A DNA stretch of 64,000 nucleotides from G963663315 sp963668255 (GCA_965116595.1 OZ220708.1:2649205-2713204); one strand, 5' to 3'. Counted from the stretch's first letter, positions 8,221 through 17,913 are shown. Numbers and translations are program-made. The notes: generated by a model not told the origin, from the letters alone.

Positions 8221-8679
8221 ATGGACCAGATAGACATAAAAATCCTGGATTGTCTGCAACATGATGCGGACATGACGACGGCGGAAATTTCTGAAAAGGT
8301 TAATCTGACCAAATCACCTTGCTGGCGGCGGATACAGATGTTGGAGAGCTCCGGCGTCATAGGCAAGCGGGTGGCATTACTCAATCGGGAAAAACTGGAC
8401 CGCAACATGGATGTGTTCGTGTCAATCCGGACCAACCAGCATAACGCCAAATGGTTCAGGAAGTTTTCAAATGTAGTGAAAAGTATGCCGGAAGTAGTTG
8501 AATTCTATCGTATGAGTGGAGAATTGGATTATCTGATGCGTGTGGTTGTTACCGATATGAAAGCCTACGACCGGTTTTATCAACGACTGATCGAACAGGT
8601 GGACATCAATGATGTCAGCTCGAATTTTGCGATGGAACAAATCAAATACACCACTGCAATCCCCCTGCACAAGACCTGA
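8221..8679 (+). CDS. Lrp/AsnC family transcriptional regulator
   Basis: This 152-residue protein has the standard Lrp/AsnC layout. An N-terminal winged HTH runs from IDIKILDCLQHDA through VNLTKSPCWRRIQMLESSGVI. A C-terminal RAM (ligand-binding) domain contains EVVEFYRMSGELDYLMRVVV, the usual GxxDxxL variant. The start is the ATG at MDQIDIK. An in-frame TTG eight codons earlier is less likely. A promoter with an overlapping palindrome lies just upstream. The opp operon follows 109 bases downstream in the same direction, so peptide or amino acid control of opp is a reasonable guess. Confidence 0.92.
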   Translation: MDQIDIKILDCLQHDADMTTAEISEKVNLTKSPCWRRIQMLESSGVIGKRVALLNREKLDRNMDVFVSIRTNQHNAKWFRKFSNVVKSMPEVVEFYRMSGELDYLMRVVVTDMKAYDRFYQRLIEQVDINDVSSNFAMEQIKYTTAIPLHKT

Positions 8680-8788
8680 AATCAGATCTCTGTACCCGAA
8701 TTCAGCGCCCCTGACACACGATTTGATCCTGTCAGATGCCTGGCTTATCATTAACAGCGGAAAAGGAAACCTGCTCTGGAGAGTGTGA

Positions 8789-10417
8789 ATGAAACAGAAA
8801 ACTGTTGTTACCCTGATCCTGTCGATTTTTGTTCTGGCCCACCAGGATATTGTCCATGCGACAGCATCGCATCCGGTAACCGGCGAATCCCTTTCGGACA
8901 ACCAGACCTTCACATACCGCCTGCTTGACGAAGTTCCGACACTCGACCCGCAGTTGAACCAGGACTCGGAAGGCTTTAATGTGCTGCGTGATCTGTTCGA
9001 AGGGTTGTTCAACCAGGATTCAGAGGGCAATCTGGCGCCAGGGGTTGCCGAAAGCTACATCGCATCGAATCTGAATCGCACCTGGACCTTTGAGCTTCGC
9101 AGGAATGCGAAATGGTCGAACGGTGACCCGATAACCGCCGATGATTTTGTTTATGCCTGGCGGCGGGCAGTTGACCCGGCAACGGCCTCACCCTATGCGT
9201 GGTACGTCGAGTTGTCCTCGGTCGTTAATGCAGCGGCAATTATTGCCGGAGAAAAACCGCCATCTGAACTCGGCGTAAAGGCGCTTGACGACCACACACT
9301 GGAAGTGCGCCTTGAACAATCACTGCCCTATTTCCCGGAAATGACGACATACGCAACCTTTTTCCCGGTACACCAGCCGACCATCGAGGCTCACGGGGCA
9401 GCCTGGACACGACCCGGCAACATGGTTTCGAACGGAGCTTATATATTGACCGACCACGTGCCGAATGAATTCCACTCACGCCAACGCAATCCGATGTACT
9501 GGAACAACCAGGCAACCATTATCGAGAAAGTGACCGGAAGGGTTATCAATGACGAGAATCAGGCGTTGACACGGTATCTTGCAGACGAGCTTGATCAGAC
9601 AGGCATCCCCGCCGGGCAGTATCCGAATCTGAAAGATCAGTACCCCGACGAGGCCACATCCGCTCCGCTTCTGTGTACCTATTATTTTGCTGTCAACCAC
9701 ACCGACAGCGCTGATCCGGCGCTTCTGAATGTCAAGGTCAGAAAAGCATTATCCTGGTCACTTGATCGCGATGTACTGGTTGATTCGGTACTCAAGGGCG
9801 GGCAGTATCCCGCGTATAACTTCACGCACAGGGCTACTGCCGGATTCGAACCGCCGGTTATTGAATATGGAACGATGACCCAGGCTGAACGGGATGCCGA
9901 AGCCAAAAGACTGATGGCGGAGGCCGGGTATGGCGCTGACACGCCCTTGAATCTGAAGCTGATCTACAACACTTCCGAATCGCACAAACAGATTGTTACC
10001 GTTGCCTCGCAAATGTGGAAACAGAAACTCGGAGTCGAAACCGAGCTGGTCAACTACGAGTGGAAAACCTATCTCGACATACGCAAAAACCAGCAGTTCG
10101 ACCTGGCGCGCGCAGGCTGGTGCGGCGATTATAACGAAGCTTCAACCTTCCTCGATCTGATGACCAGCACATCCGGGGCCAACGACGGCCGCTATTTCAA
10201 TTCGAAGGTCGACGAACTGATGCGGGAATCGAAAACACTGGCCGACCCGAAGCCCAACTATTACCAGGTAGAGATGATGATCGCCGATGACATGGCAATC
10301 ATCCCCATCTACCACTACACCAGTGTCTTCATGCTCAAATCCGATATCAAGGGTTGGCCCTACAACAACGTACAGCAGAACTGGTACTCCAAAGATCTCT
10401 ATCGGTCTGCACCTTGA
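8789..10417 (+). CDS. oppA: oligopeptide ABC transporter, periplasmic binding protein OppA
   Basis: This is a family 5 extracellular solute-binding protein that captures peptides for import. A Sec signal peptide covers about residues 1-26, ending near VHATA. The SBP_bac_5 domain begins with YRLLDEVPTLDPQLNQDSEG and contains VAESYIASNLNRTWTFELRRNAKWSNGDP, close to E. coli OppA/MppA. The 542-residue length is normal. A GGAGAG ribosome-binding site precedes the ATG. It is the first of five genes in the order oppA-B-C-D-F with short gaps or overlaps, so one transcript is expected. No stop or frameshift is present. Confidence 0.94.
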   Translation: MKQKTVVTLILSIFVLAHQDIVHATASHPVTGESLSDNQTFTYRLLDEVPTLDPQLNQDSEGFNVLRDLFEGLFNQDSEGNLAPGVAESYIASNLNRTWTFELRRNAKWSNGDPITADDFVYAWRRAVDPATASPYAWYVELSSVVNAAAIIAGEKPPSELGVKALDDHTLEVRLEQSLPYFPEMTTYATFFPVHQPTIEAHGAAWTRPGNMVSNGAYILTDHVPNEFHSRQRNPMYWNNQATIIEKVTGRVINDENQALTRYLADELDQTGIPAGQYPNLKDQYPDEATSAPLLCTYYFAVNHTDSADPALLNVKVRKALSWSLDRDVLVDSVLKGGQYPAYNFTHRATAGFEPPVIEYGTMTQAERDAEAKRLMAEAGYGADTPLNLKLIYNTSESHKQIVTVASQMWKQKLGVETELVNYEWKTYLDIRKNQQFDLARAGWCGDYNEASTFLDLMTSTSGANDGRYFNSKVDELMRESKTLADPKPNYYQVEMMIADDMAIIPIYHYTSVFMLKSDIKGWPYNNVQQNWYSKDLYRSAP

Positions 10418-10435
10418 TCCGGCGCCGGAGAAGCC

Positions 10436-11359
10436 ATGACTTCCTATATTCTTCGGCGGTTCATGATCGCCGTACCGACGATCCTGATCCTGATCATATT
10501 TTCGTTCATGTTGATGTATGCAGCCCCCGGCAGTCCTTTTGTCGGGGAACGCCCGTTATCCCCGGAAGTCCTCGAAAATATTGAAGCCAAATACGGCCTC
10601 GATCGTCCGTTTTACGAGCAGATGTTCAACTATATCCGGGGCATCGTCGTCGACTTCGACTTCGGACCTTCCTTTATCTACAAGGACCGCACCGTCAACG
10701 ACATCATCGCACAGGGGTTCCCCGTAACCCTCACCTATGGCTTCCTGGCCTTTGTCATCAGCGTCAGTACAGGAACATTACTGGGTGTGGCCGCAGCGGT
10801 CCGCCAGAACACCTGGCTCGATTATCTGGCAGTCGGCGTATCGATCGGCGCACAAGTGCTGCCCAATTTTGTAATGGCGCCAATCCTCGTGCTGGTATTC
10901 ACTCTCTGGCTTGGCTGGCTGCCGGGAGGCGGCTGGCAGGGCGGCCAGCTTCCTTATCTGGTGATGCCGGTGATCGCCCTTTCGACCAGCTTTATGGCAT
11001 CAATTGCACGAATAACCCGATCATCGATGCTGGAGGTACTGAATTCCGATTTCATTCTTACTGCACGCGCCAAGGGTCTGCCTCTGCGCCGGGTAATATT
11101 TCGTCATGCCCTGAAACCGGCCATGCTGCCGGTCATCTCCTACCTCAGCCCCACCTTTGTCGGTATGATCACTGGCTCAGTGGTGATCGACATGTACTTT
11201 TCAACCGGCGGCATCGGACAGTATTTCGTCAATGCCGCCATCAATCGGGATTATTCGCTGATCATGGGAGTCACTATCCTTACCGGCACGTTGACGGTGC
11301 TGTTCAACCTGCTGGCCGATGTGGCCTACGCACTGATCGACCCCAGGATACGCTATTGA
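10436..11359 (+). CDS. oppB: oligopeptide ABC transporter permease OppB
   Basis: OppB is one of two inner membrane permeases of the importer. The protein has 307 residues with about six membrane segments. The first (residues 9-28) is followed by a long periplasmic loop. The EAA motif that contacts the ATPases is in LTARAKGLPLRRVIFRHALKPAMLP. The gene starts 18 bases after oppA and ends 19 bases before oppC. Confidence 0.94.
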   Translation: MTSYILRRFMIAVPTILILIIFSFMLMYAAPGSPFVGERPLSPEVLENIEAKYGLDRPFYEQMFNYIRGIVVDFDFGPSFIYKDRTVNDIIAQGFPVTLTYGFLAFVISVSTGTLLGVAAAVRQNTWLDYLAVGVSIGAQVLPNFVMAPILVLVFTLWLGWLPGGGWQGGQLPYLVMPVIALSTSFMASIARITRSSMLEVLNSDFILTARAKGLPLRRVIFRHALKPAMLPVISYLSPTFVGMITGSVVIDMYFSTGGIGQYFVNAAINRDYSLIMGVTILTGTLTVLFNLLADVAYALIDPRIRY

Positions 11360-11378
11360 ACCGCGGTTGGAGGATCTG

Positions 11379-12305
11379 ATGTACCTTCCGATTCGGATAC
11401 GGATCAAAACCGCTGATGCGCCGGGGAGCGTAACCGGACGCTCGCTGTGGCAGGATGCCGGTACACGGTTTTTTCGCAATCGCGCCGCAGTCATAAGTCT
11501 TCTGGCCCTTTTGTCTGTGGGCGTATTTGCCATCGCCGGTCCCTGGCTGGCTGACTGGTCCGATGATGCAATTGACTGGAATGTCCTCGGCAACGTCAAA
11601 TCAGTCGGCATACCTTCATTTGAAACCGGCCATTATTTCGGCACTGATGAACTTGGGCGCGACCTGTTCGTCCGTACCGCCAAGGGCGCCCGGGTATCGC
11701 TGATGGTGGGCGTTATCGGCGCCTTGATCGCGGTCGTCGTCGGCACACTCTACGGCACCGTGGCCGGCTATTTTGGTGGTAAAACCGACAGCATCATGAT
11801 GCGGATCGTCGATGTCATGATGTCGATCCCGTACATGTTCGTGCTGATCCTGTTGCTTGTGGTTTTCGGTCGTTCGATTATCCTTTTGTTCATCGGTATA
11901 GGACTGGTTTCCTGGCTCGACATGGCGCGCATCATACGAGGCCAGACGCTCAGCATCAAGAACCTGGAATTTGTCGAAAATGCGGTCGTCACCGGGGTCC
12001 CGCCCGCTTCGATCATCCTGCGCCACATCATCCCGAACCTTCTCGGAATTGCCATCGTTTACGCCACTTTACTTGTTCCGAACATGATCATTTACGAAAG
12101 TTTCATCAGTTTTCTGGGGCTTGGCGTACAGGAACCCGACACATCGCTCGGCGCATTGATCAGCAGCGGCGCTTCACAGATGCAGTATGGCACGCTCTGG
12201 CAACTCGGCTTCCCGCTGTTTTTCTTCATCGTCACGCTCTCCGGATTTTTCTTTTTGGGGGACGGCTTGCGTGATGCGCTCGACCCGAAGGACAGCGGCC
12301 GATGA
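11379..12305 (+). CDS. oppC: oligopeptide ABC transporter permease OppC
   Basis: OppC is the partner permease. A cytoplasmic N-terminal extension leads to the first membrane helix around residues 40-55. The conserved GTDELGRDLFVR segment and the EAA motif region (VTGVPPASIILRHIIPN) are present. The ATG used here has a GGAGG six bases upstream; a TTG four codons earlier is in frame but overlaps that ribosome-binding site. The final four bases overlap oppD. The length is 308 residues, the normal size. Confidence 0.93.
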   Translation: MYLPIRIRIKTADAPGSVTGRSLWQDAGTRFFRNRAAVISLLALLSVGVFAIAGPWLADWSDDAIDWNVLGNVKSVGIPSFETGHYFGTDELGRDLFVRTAKGARVSLMVGVIGALIAVVVGTLYGTVAGYFGGKTDSIMMRIVDVMMSIPYMFVLILLLVVFGRSIILLFIGIGLVSWLDMARIIRGQTLSIKNLEFVENAVVTGVPPASIILRHIIPNLLGIAIVYATLLVPNMIIYESFISFLGLGVQEPDTSLGALISSGASQMQYGTLWQLGFPLFFFIVTLSGFFFLGDGLRDALDPKDSGR

Positions 12306-13270
12306 GCCTGTTGCAGGTTCGCAACCTGGAAGTGACTTTCGCGACTGAGGATGGCCCCGTGCATGCAGTCAACGGAGTTGACTTCGATGTCGACCCCGGT
12401 GAGATTCTGGCAATCGTAGGTGAAAGCGGCTCCGGCAAAAGCCAGACGGCTTTTGCAATCATGGGGCTGCTCTCGCGCCGGGGACAGGCAAGCGGCTCAG
12501 TACAGTTCGACGGCAGGGAAATTCTCGGTATCCCGGAACCTGAGCTTGCCGGAATCCGGGCAACCGAAATCGCGATAATCTTCCAGAACCCAATGACTTC
12601 CCTGAATCCCTTCATGCGCATTTCCGACCAGATGACCGAAGTGCTGATGCAGCATGAAAACCTGTCGAAACGAGCCGCGCTCGATCAGTGCATCCAGATG
12701 CTTGAAGCAGTGCAGATACCGGATGCCCGGGAGCGGATCGGCATGTTCTCGCACGAATGTTCGGGCGGAATGCGCCAGAGAATCATGACAGCCATATCAC
12801 TTCTTTGCCGCCCCCGGATTCTGATTGCAGATGAACCGACAACAGCGCTCGATGTCACCGTTCAGGCGCAGATTGTCGACCTTTTGAAGAATATCCGGGA
12901 TCAATTCGGCACGACCATCATCCTGATTACCCATGACCTTGGACTGGTTGCCGGAATAAGTGACCGGATCATGGTAATGTACGGCGGACAGGTCATGGAA
13001 TGCGGGCCGACGGATGCGATCTTCTCTGCTCCCGGCCACCCCTATACGTCTGCGCTGCTTGACACCATTCCCCGCCTTGACCGCGGCCAGGAAGAACTGC
13101 GCGTGATTGTCGGCGATCCTCCCGATATGCTTGCTCTGCCTGCGGGTTGTCCGTTCCAACCCCGATGCCCCGCCCGCCTGCCGAAATGCGCCGACAACCG
13201 ACCGGTTCTCGAAACTACCGGCAAGCGGTCGCGGGCCTGTCACATCGACTTCCCGGCAACATCACAATGA
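12302..13270 (+). CDS. oppD: oligopeptide ABC transporter ATP-binding protein OppD
   Basis: OppD is one of the two ATPases that drive peptide uptake. Walker A is GESGSGKS, the signature is SGGMRQRI, and Walker B is ILIADEPTTALD. The C-terminal oligopeptide/dipeptide domain carries the cysteine cluster (AGCPFQPRCPARLPKC) that may bind an iron-sulfur cluster in the family. The length is 322 residues. Four-base overlaps (ATGA) with oppC before and oppF after indicate tight coupling. Confidence 0.94.
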   Translation: MSLLQVRNLEVTFATEDGPVHAVNGVDFDVDPGEILAIVGESGSGKSQTAFAIMGLLSRRGQASGSVQFDGREILGIPEPELAGIRATEIAIIFQNPMTSLNPFMRISDQMTEVLMQHENLSKRAALDQCIQMLEAVQIPDARERIGMFSHECSGGMRQRIMTAISLLCRPRILIADEPTTALDVTVQAQIVDLLKNIRDQFGTTIILITHDLGLVAGISDRIMVMYGGQVMECGPTDAIFSAPGHPYTSALLDTIPRLDRGQEELRVIVGDPPDMLALPAGCPFQPRCPARLPKCADNRPVLETTGKRSRACHIDFPATSQ

Positions 13271-14253
13271 CGACATTGCTGACCGTCGAAAATCTTGGGA
13301 TCGACTTCCAGGTCCCCACCCGCAACCACTGGCCCTGGACGCCGCCGCGAACCCTGACGGCTGTCAGCGGAATCTCGTTCGACCTCGACAGACAGGAAAC
13401 ACTCGGTATTGTCGGCGAAAGCGGATCGGGTAAAACCACGCTTGTCCGGGCCATCGTCGGTACAGTCCCGATCAGCGCCGGGCGGGTATTATGGGACGGG
13501 ACGGACCTGACCCGCATGGACCGTCGTTCACGACGTAGGGTCCGCAGGGATATGCCGATGATTTTTCAGGATCCTCTTGCAGCGCTGAATCCCCGCATGA
13601 CCGTAGGACAAATCATAGCGGAGCCGCTTCACACGCACATCCCGGATATTTCAAAGACCGAAGTCCGCTCCCGCGTCGGTGAGATCATGGAGCGGGTCGG
13701 ACTCCTGCCCAACCTGGCCAACCGGTACCCGCATGAATTCTCCGGCGGTCAGTGCCAGCGTATCGGAATTGCCCGTGCACTCATTTTGAAACCCCGGCTC
13801 GTCATCTGCGACGAACCGGTTGCCGCACTGGATGTATCCGTGCGGGCGCAGGTGGTCAACCTGTTACGGGATCTTCAACGCGAATTCGGGCTGGCGATGA
13901 TTGTGATCAGCCATGATCTGAGCGTGGTCAGAAGCATTTCAAACCGCACCCTGGTAATGTATCTCGGGCAAATGATGGAACTCGCAACGACCTCGAGACT
14001 GCTCTCCGAACCACACCATCCTTATACCCGTGCACTTATTTCGTCGGTCCCGATTCCCGACCCGGTTGCGGAACGGATGCGGCCTCGACCCATCCTTCAG
14101 GGCAGCCTTCCGTCGCCGTTCGACCCACCCGCGGGGTGTGCGTTTGAAAGCCGATGCCCACAGGCCCAGGAAAACTGCGCCCGCAACCGACCGGCGCTTG
14201 AAAGAATTGCTGCCAACCACCTGGTCGCATGCCCGTATCACGGGCAATCATAA
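13267..14253 (+). CDS. oppF: oligopeptide ABC transporter ATP-binding protein OppF
   Basis: This is the second ATPase of the importer. Walker A is GESGSGKT, the signature is SGGQCQRIGIARAL and Walker B is LVICDEPVAALD. The C-terminal domain has the cysteine pattern GCAFESRCPQAQENC. The open frame extends 40 codons into oppD, but homology begins at MTTLLTVENLG, whose ATG overlaps the oppD stop (ATGA). The protein has 328 residues. It ends the operon. The gene downstream is convergent and is the remnant of another oppF-like ATPase. Confidence 0.93.
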   Translation: MTTLLTVENLGIDFQVPTRNHWPWTPPRTLTAVSGISFDLDRQETLGIVGESGSGKTTLVRAIVGTVPISAGRVLWDGTDLTRMDRRSRRRVRRDMPMIFQDPLAALNPRMTVGQIIAEPLHTHIPDISKTEVRSRVGEIMERVGLLPNLANRYPHEFSGGQCQRIGIARALILKPRLVICDEPVAALDVSVRAQVVNLLRDLQREFGLAMIVISHDLSVVRSISNRTLVMYLGQMMELATTSRLLSEPHHPYTRALISSVPIPDPVAERMRPRPILQGSLPSPFDPPAGCAFESRCPQAQENCARNRPALERIAANHLVACPYHGQS

Positions 14254-14268
14254 CCCGCATCATTCTTC

Positions 14269-14788
14269 TCAAAACCAGGTATTGCTTTCGTCTGCTACGC
14301 CGTGGCAAGCGACCAGATTACCCGAATCGGATTTTTTCAGCTCGGGAATGACCTGTCTGCAAATTTCCCGCGCATGCGGGCAACGGGAGTGAAATACGCA
14401 TCCGGCCGGGAGATTCATCGGTGATGGCGCCTCCCCTTCCAGCTTGACATAGCGGGTATCGTGACCGGCTTTATCCCTGCCCAGCTTTGGCGTCGCGCTT
14501 AGCAGCGCCCGGGTATAGGGGTGCCTGGGAGTGGAAAATACTGTTGAGGCATTGCCTGATTCACAAATATGACCGAGATACATCACCGCCACCCGGCTGC
14601 CGAAATGCTCAACAACCGAAAGGTCATGAGAGATGAACAGATAAGTCAGGCCGCGTTCTTCCCTGGCCTGCATCAGCAGATTGAGAACCTGTGCCTGGAT
14701 TGAAACGTCCAGCGCCGAGACCGGTTCATCCGCGACAATGAATTCCGGATCCACCATCAATGCCCGGGCTAGCCCGGATATTGCACGA
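14269..14788 (-). pseudogene. truncated OppF/DppF-like ABC ATPase (3' part only)
   Basis: Only the last ~170 residues are recognisable: from SGLARALMVDPEFIVADEPVSALD (tail of the signature, then Walker B) through the H-loop LFISHDLS to the C-terminal cysteine motif GCVFHSRCPHAREIC. Walker A and the first half are gone. The open frame continues upstream to 14940, but that part is not ABC-like and comes from the adjoining mobile DNA. The break at about 14788 coincides with the end of the IS1380-type remnant, so insertion followed by deletion is the likely cause. It belonged to a different peptide transporter from the complete opp operon. Confidence 0.8.
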
Positions 14789-15858
14789 GTAGAGTGAGAT
14801 CGGGTTATTTTTGCAGTTCGGGGTGGACACTCGATGCCTGCGTTTGTTTTTCGGTTCGGATCGGCTGTTTTGGAACCGTTTGATGGATTTTGGACGCACC
14901 TTCCCCTACCCCGTTGTTTGTCATGGTGCCGGGGCAGCACTCACGGAGAGTCAGGAAGAGTCCAGACGCCAGGCCACGGTACGAAACAGTTCCTGATACG
15001 GACAGGCACTGGAAAGCAGCAACCGGATGCGCCGGGTATTGCGCAGCGCCACCGCCCCGACCCGCAACAGGGTCAATCGGATGCGGTTCGGACTGGCCAC
15101 GGCCAACGCCGTGTTCTTCAGCGCCAGACGGCGCAATCCCTCAATCAGGGTATAGGCCAACCCCGACAACAACTGCCGGAATTGGTTGGGCCAGAAATGG
15201 TGACAGGATGCCCGTCCGGCAAACCGGTCCATCTGTTGGTCTTTGATGCGGTTCTCCATGTCCCCACGGGCACAGTACATCCGGTCATACAGATAACGGT
15301 CGGTCTGCTTCAGGTTGGTCACCACGAAACGGGGGTTGGCTCCACGGGTGCCCTGCTCGGCCTTTACGATTACCCGCCGCGCCCGGTCCCAGGTGCGCGC
15401 CCCATACCACACCGAACCGAATAACCGTTGTTTCCGGCCCGTGGCCTCATACGCTTGCTCGGCCCGCTCCATCAGTCCTTGCGCCTTCTTCTGCAAGCGG
15501 CGGTTGCGAGCCATCCCCACGATATACTGGACCCCACGCGACTCGCACCAACGCAGCATCTTCTAACGGCAAAAACCACTGTCTCCCCGAAAGATGATCT
15601 CCACCTTCGGCCAACGCGCCCGCAATGCCCGAACCAGCAACGACAGAATCCCCTGAGTATGGTACGCCGCATCTATCCCGCTCGGACGAAGATAACTCAC
15701 TAGCAGGTGACGACCGCAGAACACGTATAACGGTAAATAACAGTACCCGTCATAGTAAGCATGAAAGAATCGGGCCTCCTGATCTCCGTGCAACGGCGTA
15801 TCCGTGGCGTCAAAATCCAGAATCAGCCGACGCGGCGGTCTCGGATGGGCCGCCACCA
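14789..15858 (-). mobile_element. IS1380-family insertion sequence remnant
   Basis: The element carries the 3' two-thirds of an IS1380-type transposase and about 160 bp of non-coding flank on its 3' side. It lies between a truncated ABC ATPase gene and a truncated NTPase gene. I could not see convincing terminal inverted repeats or a target duplication, consistent with a partly deleted copy. Boundaries are estimates from where the neighbouring genes lose homology. Confidence 0.7.
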
Positions 15859-15859
15859 A
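14951..15859 (-). pseudogene. IS1380-family transposase, 5'-truncated with internal stop
   Basis: The first visible part contains LDFDATDTPLHG, with the first catalytic aspartates, then CYLPLYVFCGRHLL and the GDSGFCR motif. A TAG at 15563-15565 interrupts the frame exactly where most relatives have a tryptophan. Translation beyond it, in the same frame, continues the family sequence with MLRWCESRGVQYIVGMARN and ends at an intact C-terminus. The N-terminal ~150 residues are missing. So there are two lesions: a 5' deletion and a nonsense change. Confidence 0.85.
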
Positions 15860-17370
15860 TTCTCGATTAAACCCACTTCAGATTGGAGGGCGTATGTCGG
15901 CACGCTGGGGTTGGCCGCGTAACTCTGGTTCAGCACCTTCGCAAAGAAGGGGCGTCTGACAATCTCTCGCACCTGGGCTGAACCAAACAGAATTGACCTC
16001 AGATGTGGTTTGGCTTTTGCAAGTGTTTCGGCCTCATTGTCGCTCAGCTGATCAACGCCAAGCGTCTCGACGTCCAGGGCATCAAAGAATTCGCCCAACC
16101 AATTACGAAGCACTTCAATGCTGCTGTCACGAAGGGAGACGACGATACGCCAGTTATCGAGCAGGGGCGACTCCACAATAGTGTCGATCAAGTCGATGAC
16201 GATGGGTTGGTGTTCTTTACTGATGCGATCGATCGCATCGATAAAGAGTGTAGGGGTGCCAGCGGCCCCCACTTCCACTAGAAGTTGCTCCAGAGGGCCA
16301 CCCGAGAGACCCTGCGAGGTCGCATAACTGATCCAGTTGGTGCCTTCGAGCTGTTCGGCCTTGAGGAAGAGGATCGGTCCGTGGTTCAACGCGCGCTGAA
16401 CTGCTCGCCTCACCACAACAGATTTGCCACTTCCTGGTAGACCACGGACCTGGACGAGGCGAGCCGTGGTGAGTTTGGTATCCAGACTCTCAAGGAGAGG
16501 AGACCGGTCGAGCTTCGTTCCACCAATATCGTCAGGAATGAGATTCGCGTAGTTTTGTGCGAGTTCCGTCAACTTGTTGAGGTCGGAACGAAAGGAGGCT
16601 GCGCCGCGAAGGCGGGCGACAGGTGAGACCGAGTGCACAAGACGGGTACGATCAAACTGCCCTGAACTGCCGGCTGATGATCGGGCCAGTTGAACTGCTT
16701 TTGACCAGACGAGTGGTGCTTTGTCTGCGTCATCGGGAGCGAGGCAATCCCGGATACGATTAACGGCATCAGGGAGATTTGTGCTGCCCTCGCGAAGAAA
16801 GTCGAACTGTATGAGTACGAAGTGACCAAGGAAACGATGCACTTCTTCGCTCGTACATGGTGTCCCCTGCGGCGCGTCCAGTAGGGTCACAATGTCGTTC
16901 TTCACTGCTTTGATGGCTGCGCTGGCACTGCCGCCCTTCGCAAAGCGAGCGTTGAAATGTTCCACCGTCAGACTTTCACGGGCCCAATTGCAAAGGGTCT
17001 TTAACGCCCGTTCTTTGGTAGGGGTGACCGTGCCAACTGCTGACCCGTAGCGGTCTACGTTGATGCGGAAGTCGGGCTTGTTGAGGGTTGCCCAACTGTC
17101 ACGGATGATGTCGCGAAAGTCCTTGTTCGTGCTTGCTTTGCTGATCGTGAGCGAACTCTTTACCTGAAGGCTAAGCCGGGCGGAGTTCTTTGAAGCATCT
17201 TCAAAATCGACGATCACATCATCAAGTGGTTCCCCGAAATCGCGTTGCTGAACCGAAACTTGGACAACGGCTCGATCACTGATGCCGGGGGCATACGCTT
17301 CGGCTAGCAGCGCGGTAAGATAGTATGCGGCCACATTGCCCTCACAATGTAAAACCTTCGCCGCCGGCAA
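15850..17370 (-). CDS. nuclease-like/STAND NTPase, 3'-truncated (possible antiphage protein)
   Basis: About 507 residues are native. The N-terminal region has LDDVIVDFED (residues 49-58) followed by LQVK (68-71), a pattern seen in PD-(D/E)xK-type nuclease domains such as DUF4297/Cap4. A P-loop NTPase domain follows with Walker A GLPGSGKS at 310-317, Walker B TLFIDAIDRI at 374-383 and a sensor-like VVSLRDS at 410-416. After SEVGLIENWW the frame runs into IS1380 DNA and stops at 15823, so the C-terminal sensor part is lost. Proteins of this architecture often act in phage defence; that role is inferred. The start codon is a TTG and is uncertain. Confidence 0.65.
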
Positions 17371-17454
17371 GTTCAGGGGATTGTGGCATCGCTTGCTTAA
17401 AGGATTCGTTGAGTGTAAGCAATCAAACCCGGGCGTTCTTAACAGAATCTGGAT

Positions 17455-17590
17455 TTCTGTTGAGGGGATTATCAGCGAAGTAGGCTTTCCAGAGTCTGAG
17501 AGTCAGTTGATGGACATCCCTGGAAAGATACTGATCGACCCGCCGCAGTATATCCATTAGGTAGACATGGGGATCGACGACCTGTAGCCA
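17455..17590 (-). pseudogene. IS66-family transposase, C-terminal remnant
   Basis: The translated segment VDPHVYLMDILRRVDQ...RLWKAYFADNPLN resembles the C-terminal end of one IS66 transposase subgroup (DPYxYLVDVLQR...LTPRLWKxxFADNPL), recalled rather than aligned. The rest of the element is absent. It is joined in frame to a serine recombinase start upstream. Confidence 0.5.
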
Positions 17591-17593
17591 GCA

Positions 17594-17641
17594 GGGTCTG
17601 GAAGTGGAACAGCGAGCATAGCCGATTCGGGTGGCATTCAT
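17594..17641 (-). pseudogene. serine recombinase (resolvase) N-terminal remnant
   Basis: The ORF starts MNATRIGYARCST, the typical N-terminus of serine resolvases and invertases, where the serine of the YxRxS motif is catalytic. After about 13 codons homology is lost and IS66-like sequence begins, so this is a deletion fusion. Confidence 0.5.
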
Positions 17642-17651
17642 GCACGGAAGT

Positions 17652-17689
17652 GTACGATTAGGGGACCTCTAATGTAAATCAAATCGTAC
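17652..17689. repeat. inverted repeat upstream of the recombinase remnant
   Basis: GTACGATT at 17652-17659 and its exact complement AATCGTAC at 17682-17689 are separated by 22 bases. The position directly upstream of a resolvase start suggests a former recombination (res-type) site or an operator. Confidence 0.4.
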
Positions 17690-17784
17690 CACCTATATGA
17701 GACATTCCCGGAGCTGGTTTTCCGGCGTTTCCTCATCAAGGTGAACCACAGTACCGTTACGAATGCGGTTGATCATCGCAATTT

Positions 17785-17810
17785 GGATTCCCGCTTCCGC
17801 GGGAATGACG
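17785..17810 (-). repeat. 26-bp palindromic repeat (ATTCCCGC family), copy 1
   Basis: Reverse-strand copy of CGTCATTCCCGC-GGAA-GCGGGAATCC. The ATTCCC(N8)GGGAAT core matches the pattern described for Neisseria dRS3 repeats. Other copies are at 30610, 31725, 36128 and 60874. Confidence 0.8.
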
Positions 17811-17913
17811 AAAACAGGGGAACCGCCGAAAAAATAAAGGTTACCCGCCGCAATTGCCCCCGGTTTATATATAATGTCATAATCCTGACCCTGGCCCACT
17901 TGGATGATCTGGT

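Larger units (their letters stand above)
17371..17913. other. gene-poor interval with mobile-element debris
   Basis: This 543-bp interval holds the IS66 and recombinase remnants, the GTACGATT inverted repeat, a 26-bp palindromic repeat at 17785-17810 and, close to the next gene, a TATAAT (17870-17875) that could be a -10 element. I see no intact gene in it. Confidence 0.6.

Noticed and set aside
14834..15424. A 196-codon plus-strand ORF in the IS1380 remnant
   Set aside because: It is antisense to the transposase, which has clear family motifs.
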